From positions 8,852,213 to 8,916,212 of the forward strand of contig OZ025871.1 of the NCBI GenBank assembly GCA_964019415.1: 64,000 nt of DNA, in the 5' to 3' direction. The position numbers were made by a program, and so were the translations under genes. Within the stretch, counting starts at the first letter, position 1. Each line of letters opens with the position of its first letter. The DNA comes from Ianthella basta (taxonomy: Eukaryota; Porifera; Demospongiae; Verongiida; Ianthellidae). Positions 33,160-42,099 of the stretch are shown piece by piece. The notes beneath the pieces are model-generated. The model was not told where the DNA came from and ran no database searches. It saw only the letters and a program-made list of their open reading frames with translations.

Positions 33160-33367
33160 CTCTCCTTCTTCTAGCTGAGGGAGCGAGCATTTCTTCATGG
33201 AGTAAAGATGATAGGCATAGGAATACAACAAGGACAGCCAACGCCGTTTGCCGAAGGAAGGTGTTGATCAGAATAGCCATCCTCCGGATCATGGCATTGA
33301 AGGCTGTGCAGCGCTTCATTGATAGGAGGAGATGGGCTGGACTCACATGTACAGGAGTCATGGTCAC
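33160..33367 (-). CDS. NLR gene 1: transmembrane-like exon
   Basis: 208 bp, phase 0 to 1 (acceptor CTGTACAG, weak donor GAGAG|GTCAGA). It contains about 16 hydrophobic residues (A-L-A-V-L-V-V-F-L-C-L-S-S-L-L) followed by a basic cluster R-R-R-R, the arrangement of a single-pass segment with a cytosolic stop-transfer. A second donor further on (ATG|GTGGAT) would also keep the phase. No family recognised. Confidence 0.55.
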
Positions 33368-33572
33368 CTGTACAGGAAAAGGACAACACAGTGATACATA
33401 TCACCTTCTGACACAGTGGGCGTGTACTTAGAATAGCATGCTGAGTACTACATTAATGAATTCATGACACAGAGTTCATCCAATCACTTGTAGTGACACA
33501 AAATGACTCCTGGTCATGCTGTGACTATATACAGTCTAAAGCATGCAGAGAACATGACGACACACTCCTTAC

Positions 33573-33739
33573 TTCATCATGGAGGGGGCAGTTCAGAAAG
33601 TTGCCTATTCCTGGTACACCTGTCATCCATTCTTCAAAGAGACAGTGGAGGCAGTCATCATTCAGTTCAGTGTAAGGGCAGGCATCATCCATCAGGTAAC
33701 TACCCAGGTGAGGGTTGGGCGGCTTGGACCAGATGGTGT
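33573..33739 (-). CDS. NLR gene 1: cysteine-rich ectodomain-like exon
   Basis: 167 bp, entered in phase 1 (acceptor ACTCATGCAG), left in phase 0 (donor GTAAGG). About 55 residues, acidic, with four Cys (D-A-C-P-Y-T-E-L-N-D-D-C-L-H-C and N-F-L-N-C-P-L). Lying between a signal-peptide exon and a transmembrane-like exon, it is best read as extracellular. No known domain recognised. Confidence 0.6.
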
Positions 33740-33756
33740 CTGCATGAGTACAGAAT

Positions 33757-34131
33757 TGGGGTCGAACGAATAACCGAATAGTCGAATATTCGTTCAGTAG
33801 CCTAATATTCGAAGGATAATTTTATTCGTTTCAATGCCGGTGATGCTTTGTGACGTCATAAAAATGGCCGCCAACCACGTAAAACTCGTTTTGCTCGTGA
33901 ATCAGTCGATATCTACGGAACGAAACACCTCCTATCTTTTATGGATTATGCAGAGACTGCAGAAAGGTTGCCCGTTCTGCTCTTCATCCGACTTTCTCCT
34001 CCCATTTCCGGTAATCGCTCCACAAAAGAAGGCCATATGTGGTCATCACTTCCGGTAGAACGAATATACGAATATTCGTTCATTGGAAGCAACGAAAAGT
34101 CGAACTTAATATAGAGTATTCGTTCGACCCT
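33757..34131. mobile_element. MITE with GGGTCGAACGAATA inverted ends
   Basis: About 375 bp in the intron between the signal-peptide and ectodomain exons. The ends GGGTCGAACGAATA ... TATTCGTTCGACCC are inverted, with further CGAATATTCGTTC palindromes inside. The target duplication is not clear. Confidence 0.6.
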
Positions 34132-34271
34132 TAATACAGAATGTAGTATACAAAAGCCTCTCAATAGCAGCAGGTGCGTAGTAGTTATATACATGTTCTA
34201 TGACTCATTAATGATAGTTTGTATGAAGTATGACACAACTTACACTTGCACTCTATCATCAACCCACGAAC

Positions 34272-34374
34272 CTGATGCTGGTATCTTTACTCCTGATGAT
34301 GGAGGAGTGATGAGTTGTGTTGAGACACACACAGCCGACAGCAGGATTAGATACAGGAAGAACACATGCACCAT
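34272..34374 (-). CDS. NLR gene 1: first coding exon, signal peptide
   Basis: The ATG at 34,374 opens M-V-H-V-F-F-L-Y-L-I-L-L-S-A-V-C-V-S-T-Q, a classical signal peptide with likely cleavage after A/C-V-S, then a Ser/Pro-rich stretch. The end chosen is TCAG|GTTCGT (phase 1), which joins the phase-1 ectodomain exon. A stronger-looking GTAAGT 28 bp further gives the wrong phase. Upstream Met codons in frame exist but add no typical leader. This is taken as the 5' end of NLR gene 1. Confidence 0.6.
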
Positions 34375-36005
34375 TGTTCGCAAAAGGTGAGCAACATGTC
34401 CTGCCGCATTTCTCAGTCCTGCAATGCTATGGATGCTTCGTGGATAGGTTGGGTGTTGAAGACACACTTGATCTTTATACCGATTGTGGGAGTGCCTCAT
34501 GTTCTACCATGGGACAGAAAGAGGGAACTGGTTGAGCAGTGCTTGCATGTTTGTACAACTAGAGGATAAATGGTCAGTAGGAATGATCCCCCAGTAAAGT
34601 ATGCAGTACAGAAGCGAGACGAGCAGCACTCTCAGATGAGGGATGACATGCACTGAGTGACAAACTTGTTTTGCACCAGAATCGTGGCCAACCTCCTGTG
34701 AGATTACCGTGCAAGCTCTAATTTCGCGGTACATCATATATTCTTATCGAATTTCGCAAGGCAGTCGGCACTCTTGAAAATGTAATGCTGTACACTTCCA
34801 GTACATAAATACATTGCATATAATATTACGTTACCAATATAAACAACCAGGTGACCATTCGCGTCCCGCGAAAATTGGAGCTTGCAGGCCTGAGGGTAAC
34901 CTATCCACGCCTCAAAGCCTTTATCAAAAAATGATGGAACAGTACTTTCTAACTTCCGAATTGCCCACTCCACTTGAACACGTGATGGACGGAATCCAGC
35001 CAAAGATCTTACTTTAACCTGATCAGTCTTGCATTCACGAATGAGGACTTTGTCGTTTACTACACTACAAACCGTTTAAACCTCCCTACACGCACGACAG
35101 TTTTGCCAGCTGTGTGAATCATCTCGTACTTCCGTCATCGCACTTGAACGAGTCTCCTAGAGAGTCCCTGTACCGCCACATCCTTCTGCAGCGGCAGTAC
35201 AGCCATCCCATCATTCGCTGTCGGTGATCCAGCCTCAAGTCGGGTCTTCAGTCGCGATGCTTTTCGTAGGGGGTGCTTAGTTAGGTCTTGCACATGACAA
35301 TCGAGGAAAAATCATTGTTCATTTTCGTCGCCAGGGAATGAAGTAGTCGCCTAACCCACAGTGCAGCTAGCAATTTTCAAGGTAATAAAAGCACGAATGG
35401 AACTTGCCGTGTAGCTGGCCGGGTACTCTGAGAGTTGACTAAAGAGGTAACGTAGTTTCAGGCATTATAGTTTAATACAACAGTACGTTCTTTCAGACAC
35501 GGCAGACGACCAACGAACTCACTTAGCTCGCGTATACTGACCCACTAGTGAACTCTGTCGGAGTATAGACGCACACAATAAGGATCAAGGATCAAGGGGC
35601 GGGACGAGGGGGGAGGGGCGCGCGGGTGTGACCATATATGTAGACTCACCCCATGCATTGAAAATGGCGCGCGGCTGTGTGGAACCCCACGTACCTGGCT
35701 AGCTGAACGTCTCGATTATGCCTAGGGCGCTTAGACAGTCTAGCTAGCAGGTTAGCGCTAGGAACCACGTGTACAGATGGAGAGTGCATGCATGCAGACC
35801 TAGCTTAGGTGTGCTATATATCAATCGATCAATCAGCATTAGAGTGCACTGCACCAAACAGTGCTAGGGCACAAAAGGTAGACTATAACACAAGTATAGG
35901 TACTAGGGATAGTTCAATAAAAGTGCTCTTGTAACATTTAATAGGATTAACTCACCTCGTGCAAGCACATAGGTACACTGAACGGATTTGTTGGGAAGAA
36001 ATCAA
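34375..36005. other. Putative 5' flank of NLR gene 1
   Basis: The 34.4-35.6 kb stretch has more CpG than its surroundings (for example around 35,095-35,220 and 35,590-35,690) and no open frame with a domain. This fits a promoter/5' region, but no core promoter motif is convincing. 35,690-36,005 is featureless. Confidence 0.35.
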
Positions 36006-36970
36006 AGTTGTATAATATAATATTATGCATGGTTTGTATATGTATGCACATGTGCACGTGTATGTGTGTGCATTCTCTACAATGGTCAGCCACTACAACA
36101 GGTATCATCTTTTAAGCTCCTAGGAGTTGTCATTGACGAGCATCTGAGATGGAATTCCCACATCAACTTTATACATGGCAAAGTATCACAAAATCTTGCC
36201 CTATTGCGCCGTCTTTCTTGGTTTTTACCAAATCAATCACTCCTTACCTTCTATTATGCTTACATCATGCCCCATTTTAACTATTGTCAATTAGTTTGGG
36301 CAGCCTGCAGCAACCAATCAGACCTACAACGGCTGCAGCGGCTACAGAACTGTGCAGCAAGAATCATCTTGAGGAGAAGTAGACTATCCTCAGCTACGGG
36401 TGCATTGTCAAACCTTGGCTGGAAACGCCTGCAAGACTACCATCGTCTCAACCGGATCAAGTTAGTAAAATCAATATTATTCCAGCCTACGTCATCTGCT
36501 CCTTGTCTATCTTCGTTATTAACATCACTCTCTCATAGCCACAATACCAGAGGGAAATCATGCAACCGTCTAATCCTACCCAAGATTAAATCAGAATTTG
36601 GTAAGAGATCACCTAGTTTCCAGTTAGCATATGCATGGAACTCATCATTGTAACGTCTAGATTCACCATTCATTTTTCTTCTGCATGTATAATTATTATG
36701 CATATGTAAACTTTCACAAGTACCCATAATTCTTTTCTGTAACGTTTGCATATCACATCATTACAGTTTAATTTAATATGTAACTTTTAGTAGTCATGCA
36801 TTATACTTATATTATTACCTATTTCCTGTACCATATTTCATCATTTCATCACTCATCTTTTCTTACCCCCTATCTGTATTTACAATGTTAACTGGGCTCC
36901 CTGGAAAGTAGTCCTGTGGACTAAGTGGAGTGCCAGGATAATAATTACTTATACTGATACTGATACTGCA
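36006..36970 (+). mobile_element. 5'-truncated non-LTR retrotransposon (CR1/Jockey/L2-like)
   Basis: Comprises the C-terminal ORF (36,066-36,653), a ~250 bp 3' UTR and a tail of tandem ACTGAT units at about 36,948-36,967. The 3' end ends in a microsatellite rather than poly(A), as in CR1/L2-type LINEs. Everything upstream of the end of RT is missing, the usual result of incomplete target-primed reverse transcription. Confidence 0.75.
36066..36653 (+). pseudogene. LINE ORF2, post-RT C-terminal fragment
   Basis: 195 codons open, starting inside the protein. S-S-F-K-L-L-G-V-V-I-D-E-H-L-R-W is the standard junction after the RT fingers/palm. H-F-N-Y-C-Q-L-V-W and L-Q-R-L-Q-N-C-A-A-R-I-I, common to Jockey/CR1/RTE-type proteins, follow. 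It ends at a natural stop after W-N-S-S-L. The F/Y-x-D-D catalytic region and endonuclease are absent. Confidence 0.8.
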
Positions 36971-37372
36971 TCTAGTATAGGCCATGGCTGCTAAACACTA
37001 CAACTGAGATTAGCATCCATGCCACTAGATCATGATTGTGAATGTGCAGTTGACAGCTAACTATTGATCGAACTCATGAACACACAATCATTAATGGGAC
37101 ACAATGGAGCTACACTGATTCACACAATTACACAATTACACAGTCCTCAGCACAATGTCATGATGAATGGAAGGTGGCGCTTAGCAACTATACCTCAGTT
37201 GAGTGTGTCAGTGCACAAGTAATATATAAGGTGATGCTGTTCAGTGCATGTAGTGTCAGTTGATTGTACATGTGTCCACTGGTAGGAGTGGTGGGTGTTT
37301 GGGTGGTTAGGAGAGGAGCTGGAGCAAGGCAGTTAGAGCTGGTTCAAGGTCTGCATACAAGTCACTCTCTGA

Positions 37373-37420
37373 CAGGGAGGGGAGGGGAGGAGAGGGGAAG
37401 GGGAGGGGAGGGGAGGGGTC
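37373..37420 (+). repeat. G-rich tract, G-quadruplex candidate
   Basis: At least eight runs of 3-4 G separated by single A or AGA (GGGGAGGGGAGG...). Ample for quadruplex formation on the plus strand. Confidence 0.8.
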
Positions 37421-37489
37421 CATGTACATACAGTATGTTTTTAACATTAGCTTATATTGAAGTACAGTACAACTACAAATAATAAAAAT

Positions 37490-37862
37490 TTTCTACAAAA
37501 ATTGTAAGGATGTAGGGATGGGATAAAAAGGACAGAAACAAGTAAAGGCTGTTACACAGTGGAGCATAAACCATGGTCCCTACATGCAAGAATGTTGCAC
37601 CTTATAGTCCTACATCCTTGAATGTAGGGACGATGGTTAATGCTCCACTGTGTGACAGCCTTTACTTGTTTCTGTCCCTTTCATGCCATCCCTACATCCT
37701 TACAATTTTTGTAGAAAAAATTTATCATTTCTAGTTTCTGTACTTTTATAGTGGGCAGCTCACACAGTCACTTAGTCTCAACCATAGGGCATTGGTGCAG
37801 GCATTATACCTCATTTCTGTAATCCTGGAGCTCAAAGTGTGGGCTAGCACCTAGGTTCCGCG
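37490..37862. mobile_element. Foldback MITE, family member 2
   Basis: Arms 37,490-37,586 and 37,627-37,722 are ~90% reverse complements (TACAAAAATTGTAAGGATGT ...), giving a stable ~230 bp hairpin. Followed by ~140 bp shared with member 1 (10,620-10,770), including CAGGTTCC-like ends. Confidence 0.8.
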
Positions 37863-37989
37863 TTAACCCAGCGAGGAACGGCGACTGGAAGCCAACCGTG
37901 GCTGGGAAATGCACGCACAACCATGAAAGTTCTTGAAACGGCGCAAGTTAACTGCTGCAGCTGCTAACAATGGCACCAGTCACTCTGGT

Positions 37990-38345
37990 TTCATCAGGCT
38001 TAATTACGTAATTTGAAAATGGCGTCCGTCCCGCTTGGCCAAGCAACACGGGAGGAGTTGTGGCAAGCGCTGTCTTCCGCACTAACTTGCGCCGCCTTCT
38101 AACCTACAAAGGAATGCAGCCAGCCAAACTTGATGCAATATGGTGCAAGAAGTATCCTCCTGGTCGAGGGCGCTCTCTACATGTAGGCGCACCTTCGCTG
38201 GAAAGTAAGGTTAGTTATGCGCACTGTTCAGTCCCCGCTTCATCATGGTAAGCTTCGTTTGCCGGTTTTCGGTCCTGTTCAGGAGTAGCGCGACTTTTCG
38301 TTTGTATTACAGTATACAAACAACCACTGCCATCCCTACATAGAC
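37990..38345. repeat. Interspersed repeat family, copy 2
   Basis: Counterpart of 20,850-21,300. Preserves an ATGGCG start context, a short open stretch (38,060-38,251, with R-L-L-T-Y-K-G-M-Q), GGTAAGCTT and TTACAG splice-like sites and the shared CATACAAACAACCACTGCCATCC end. Confidence 0.5.
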
Positions 38346-38628
38346 AGCACTACCGTGCTGTTTGATTAGGTATGAATCTGTATAAGTTACGTAGTACAAG
38401 CAATTTCTATGCATACAGGTGCCCGGCCCGGTCAGTGTGGGTAACCGATCCAAAGATCTGCAAATATACATGCACCCAAACATACACACTCCCCAACTAG
38501 CAGGTGCACTCCCACATTGCCCGGCCCTACCAAACACACCTAGTACTGGTTCAGAGTGAGGTCCCTTCTGTGAGACTGTGGGTGTGGCCACACCTGAGGG
38601 CACATTGAGTGGTAGGGACATCCCCTGC

Positions 38629-39058
38629 TGGGGGGTTTGGTGCACCAACAGCTCATACGTAGACTTGGTCACATCTGGAGGATGGAGAAACACACAGACA
38701 CACAGATGCACAGACATCTCACAAACTCATCACTGGGCTTAACAAACAAGCATACAAAGGCAGCATACTAGCTATTGAATGGACCTACCTTAACAGTCCC
38801 TTCTTCCTCCCACTCTTTCCCCCTTGATCCTTTCTCCTTTGTCCCTCCCCTTCCCACCCCTCCTCTTCCCTGCCCTCCCATCCCCTCTTCCCCCTCCCTT
38901 CCCCCCCCTCCCACCCCTCCCCTCCCCTCCCCTCCTCCTGCCCTCCCTTCCTCTCACCAGGCTGGCTGCTGCTGTGTGCTTGTACAGTCTCCGGGATGGG
39001 CGGAAGCTGGCCCTGTAGGAGGAGTCAAGGTAGGCTGGCCAGTGGACACTAGTAATAC
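38629..39058 (-). CDS. Exon-like Ser/Pro-rich segments, minus-strand unknown gene
   Basis: Two segments with good borders: 38,958-39,012 (G-Q-L-P-P-I-P-E-T-V-Q; acceptor TCCTACAG, donor GTGAGA, phase 0 to 1), and one starting at 38,674 (D-V-T-K-S-T-Y-E-L-L, then a Pro/Thr/Ser-rich stretch) after acceptor CTCCAG in phase 1. They are phase-compatible with each other. They may be the 3' part of the gene described at 39,284-42,079 if its terminal TAG is a mutation, or a separate gene. Not recognised. Confidence 0.35.
38790..38957. repeat. Polypyrimidine (plus-strand) tract
   Basis: About 165 bp dominated by CCCTCCC/CCTCTTCC units. On the transcribed minus strand it is a G-rich intron directly after a splice donor at 38,957. 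Confidence 0.85.
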
Positions 39059-39068
39059 ACATACAGTG

Positions 39069-39179
<111 letters not shown>

Positions 39180-39283
39180 GTCTGTGTCACTGATTGTATA
39201 GATGTGACGTGTCACTAATGTGTGCATTACTACATATGTCTACATGTCCTATGCACACCACACCTAGCTCCCTCCATCCCTAC

Positions 39284-39381
39284 CTAAGCTGTGCTGTAGC
39301 TCCTGTTGACTCCAGAGACACCACGAGAGGAGTGGGCACTGCTGGACAATGACGACTGGTGAGATGTGGGCAGACCCACTT
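39284..39381 (-). CDS. Unknown minus-strand gene: terminal Ser-rich exon
   Basis: 98 bp after acceptor TCATTAG, entered in phase 1. Reads V-G-L-P-T-S-H-Q-S-S-L-S-S-S-A-H, then R-S-Y-S-T-A and TAG. The TAG coincides with a possible donor (TAG|GTAGGG), so the stop could be the natural end or a broken exon. Phase agrees with the exon at 39,758-39,836. Confidence 0.45.
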
Positions 39382-39757
39382 CTAATGACAGGCGGAGACA
39401 GAGAGGGGTACACACACACTAGGAGATAGAGAGGGCTATATGCGTGTAAATTAAGGAGACACACAGAGTGAGGTACACACAAACTGCAATGGAGAGAGCT
39501 GTGGAAGAGGTGAACATGTCCAAGGCATGGAGAGAACTGAGCAAACGACACCACACAATTGCAGATAGGAGCATCCATGAATTCACATATATACACCCAC
39601 CATCTTGTTGGTCTATACTGAAAGACCCTGAATTCAATCTCCTGCTGAGGCATCACGGTCACACACAAGTCTGGTCCCTTCAAATTTCCAGACTCTCCCA
39701 CCTGCTCACTGGAGGGGGATCTCCCCAGCCTGCCCCTCCCCCCCGGTCCTCTCTCAC

Positions 39758-39836
39758 CAGCATACAGTCTCTTGTAGCTGGGGTAGAAAGCAATGGAGAG
39801 GTCACAGACTATCTCACTGAACTCCAGGAAGCAGAC
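39758..39836 (-). CDS. Unknown minus-strand gene: exon
   Basis: 79 bp with acceptor CCTTTCAG and donor GTGAGA, phase 0 to 1. Encodes V-C-F-L-E-F-S-E-I-V-C-D-L, then P-S-Y-K-R-L-Y-A. Clearly protein-like, but the family is not recognised. Confidence 0.55.
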
Positions 39837-40053
39837 CTGAAAGGAGGAGAGGGGAGGGGAATGACTATCATGACAGCTGTGTGGTGGTGATAGTGATGGT
39901 CACATGTGATGGCAATAGTGATATTCATGTGCAATGACAAGAGTGACAGTTGAGTGATGAAAACACTGATAGTCCAGTGTGATGACAATAGTGATTCATG
40001 TGACAGTCATGTGACTAATGTGTGATGGTCATGTGACTGTCATGTGACTTCAC

Positions 40054-40161
40054 CTTGGCCTCCAAGTTATAGTCTCAATCATCCAGTGCAAGAGTGTTAT
40101 CATCCACCAGTATCTGAATGTTCTCCTTACTGGAGAGGTGGGATGGAGTGATGCAGTGATC
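40054..40161 (-). pseudogene. Unknown minus-strand gene: exon with in-frame TGA
   Basis: 108 bp (36 codons), phase 0 to 0, between acceptor CTCCTAG and donor GTGAAG. Reads I-T-P-S-H-L-S-S-K-E-N-I-Q, then V-D-D-N-T-L-A-L-D-D, TGA (40,075-40,077), D-Y-N-L-E-A-K. Borders and phase are intact, and the next exon (39,836) continues in phase 0, so the TGA looks like a nonsense mutation in a once-functional exon. Confidence 0.55.
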
Positions 40162-40429
40162 CTAGGAGAGAGAGAGAGTATCAGCTACGTAGGAATGGGC
40201 CTCTACACCATTTCTAACACCAATACATAACTACTGCCTCTGTACAAAAGCATTCATGGCAGGACAAAACCACACATGCCACAACACATATCAAATCAAA
40301 TTCCAAACACTAACCATTAATAGCAGGAGTATCCTCCTTAGCCTGACTCTGTCCCTTCCACTGGCATCAGGTCCAACAGGGTCATCAGAAAGTGTATTGA
40401 ACAGAGTAAGTAACTAGCTCCCTCTCATG

Positions 40430-40603
40430 AGCAGCAAAGATGTCCTCTGTGTGTGGATGTGACAGTACTATTCCTATGAACAAGGGAGGGGGAGGGGTAA
40501 GGGGGGGACTGCAGTTCTTAATTACAGGGTCTTACATTTGACAGTGATGTTTTGTGTGAGGTGTTCTTGTATCAGTGCATCAAAACACGAGGCAACTCCT
40601 CCA
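40430..40603 (-). CDS. Unknown minus-strand gene: two exon-like segments
   Basis: Segment 40,536-40,603 (acceptor TGGTCAG, donor GTAAGA) reads G-G-V-A-S-C-F-D-A-L-I-Q-E-H-L and leaves in phase 1. After acceptor GGAATAG, a second segment starting near 40,472 reads L-S-H-P-H-T-E-D-I-F-A-A-H-E-R-E-L. Its donor is not clear. Function unknown. Confidence 0.4.
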
Positions 40604-40679
40604 CTGACCAGGGAAAGGTAGAGAGGGAGGGGGTAATACACACAAACACATCACACTTGCACATACGTACACACATGCA

Positions 40680-40761
40680 CACCACACACCACACACACAC
40701 ACACACACACAGACAGACACAAACACACACACACACACATAGACACACAAACACGCACACA

Positions 40762-40837
<76 letters not shown>

Positions 40838-40847
40838 CAGACAGACA

Positions 40848-40890
<43 letters not shown>

Positions 40891-40905
40891 CACACACACA
40901 CACAC
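40680..40905. repeat. Compound (CA)n microsatellite
   Basis: About 225 bp of CA with CAGA and CAAA interruptions. Cys-Val and His-Thr frames here are artefacts. Confidence 0.95.
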
Positions 40906-40959
40906 AATGCTACTAAAGAACACAGAGGCTCACCTCTAGTAGGTGTCCCCTCCATATAT

Positions 40960-41075
40960 CATAAATAGATGAGGCATGCAATGTGCACCAGTAATTGGAT
41001 GAACTCCCTCATGAGGAGAGAGGAGGTGTAGTCCAGAGGATTGCCCAGCTCCAGCACGCTGTTACCATGGCAACT
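40960..41075 (-). CDS. Unknown minus-strand gene: exon-like segment
   Basis: Reads N-S-V-L-E-L-G-N-P-L-D-Y-T-S-S-L, then M-R-E-F-I-Q-L-L-V-H-I-A. Protein-like amphipathic helix. The acceptor (GATCAG) and its phase are not settled, and the frame meets TGA just past I-Y-L near 40,965. Confidence 0.35.
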
Positions 41076-41142
41076 ACTGATCACACACACACACATTACT
41101 ACAGAGTACAGATAGTAACACTGTATACACTTGTGCCCATAC

Positions 41143-41250
41143 CTGCAGCACACTCAAGGCCCCAAATGTACTGTTCACACTGCCTAGCTTTGTGTATAAA
41201 TGGTAGATTCTCTTCAGTAGTGACACTCGTCTCAAAACAACACAGTACAC
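41143..41250 (-). CDS. Unknown minus-strand gene: exon
   Basis: 108 bp, 36 codons, phase 0 to 0, acceptor CATTACAG, donor GTATGG. Encodes V-Y-C-V-V-L-R-R-V-S-L-L-K-R-I-Y-H, then T-K-L-G-S-V-N-S. Strongly helical, basic. Not recognised. Confidence 0.5.
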
Positions 41251-41510
41251 CTGTAATGGCAAGACAGAGTGTCCCCATTCTGAGATCTACAAACATACAT
41301 GTGCCATATTCTATCACATCGAAAGTGATTACAAGTACATTACTTAACAACAGCGAGAACAAGAAAGGACTAATGAAGGGAAACTACTCTTTATTCACTG
41401 CTGTTACAGTTGATGCCAATCACCTAGTCCTGTGGGTGGAGCAGGGGGCGGGGCAGGAGCATTGATCCCTGAAGGACCTGGAGCATCATAAGAGGCACAG
41501 AGGGGTGTAC

Positions 41511-41547
41511 CTGTCAAAAGAGAGGGGTCTTCTGATCTTCTGAGGCC
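41511..41547 (-). CDS. Unknown minus-strand gene: small exon
   Basis: 37 bp with acceptor TTTAACAG and donor GTACAC, reading P-Q-K-I-R-R-P-L-S-F-D. Entered in phase 1, which agrees with the exit phase of 41,883-42,079. Confidence 0.4.
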
Positions 41548-41619
41548 CTGTTAAAAGAGAGGGAAGAAATGTAAAGTGTAACCATGCATGCTGTCCTTCA
41601 AGGAACCGAACACAGATAC

Positions 41620-41649
41620 ACACACGTACACGCACACGCACACACATGC

Positions 41650-41728
<79 letters not shown>
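41620..41728. repeat. (CA)n microsatellite
   Basis: Pure CA for ~75 bp preceded by a CACACG-variant stretch. Confidence 0.95.
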
Positions 41729-41729
<1 letters not shown>

Positions 41730-41882
41730 CACAGGATTCAATGAACACACCACAGGGCACACTGAGGGAGGTCAAGAATTACTAAACAATAAGTGGTCTA
41801 GTAAGAACACTGCTGATACACTGAGGGACACAGTGGAAGAAGACAACCAGGTCAACAACCAAACTAATGGTGCACTGCACAC

Positions 41883-42079
41883 CTTCAGGGTCCAGCAGTT
41901 TCTCCACACTGAGCTCATCCTGTGCAGTGTCCAATGTCTGCTACAAGTTGTCCGGTGACATAGCCTCGTCCACTTGGCTGGTGTAGTGGAGAATGATGGG
42001 ATGGTGGTGATGGAGGATGGAGCAGAGCACAGTGTGGACACTCCAACTGGAGGTGAACTTGGTCACTTCAACCTCATAG
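41883..42079 (-). pseudogene. Unknown minus-strand gene: exon with in-frame TAG
   Basis: 197 bp, phase 2 to 1, acceptor CCTCCACAG, donor GTGTGC. Reads Y-E-V-E-V-T-K-F-T-S-S-W-S-V-H, then D-E-A-M-S-P-D-N-L, TAG (41,941-41,943), Q-T-L-D-T-A-Q-D-E-L-S-V-E-K-L-L. Coding character on both sides of the stop, intact borders and phase agreement with the next exon indicate a nonsense mutation (or a base error) rather than a wrong frame. Confidence 0.5.
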
Positions 42080-42099
42080 CTGTGGAGGGAGCCAACAAG

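Noticed and set aside
33041-33160. Extension of the membrane exon to G-Q-K-A-A-S-S-P ... D-I-T-C-M and a TAG
   Set aside because: The TAG is the splice acceptor of exon A. The extension would end the protein and is not open in the left duplicate, so it is treated as intron; an alternative short secreted isoform cannot be excluded.
40075-40077. Selenocysteine at the in-frame TGA
   Set aside because: No conserved Cys/Sec context, no SECIS-like element recognised downstream, and another exon of the same gene carries TAG.
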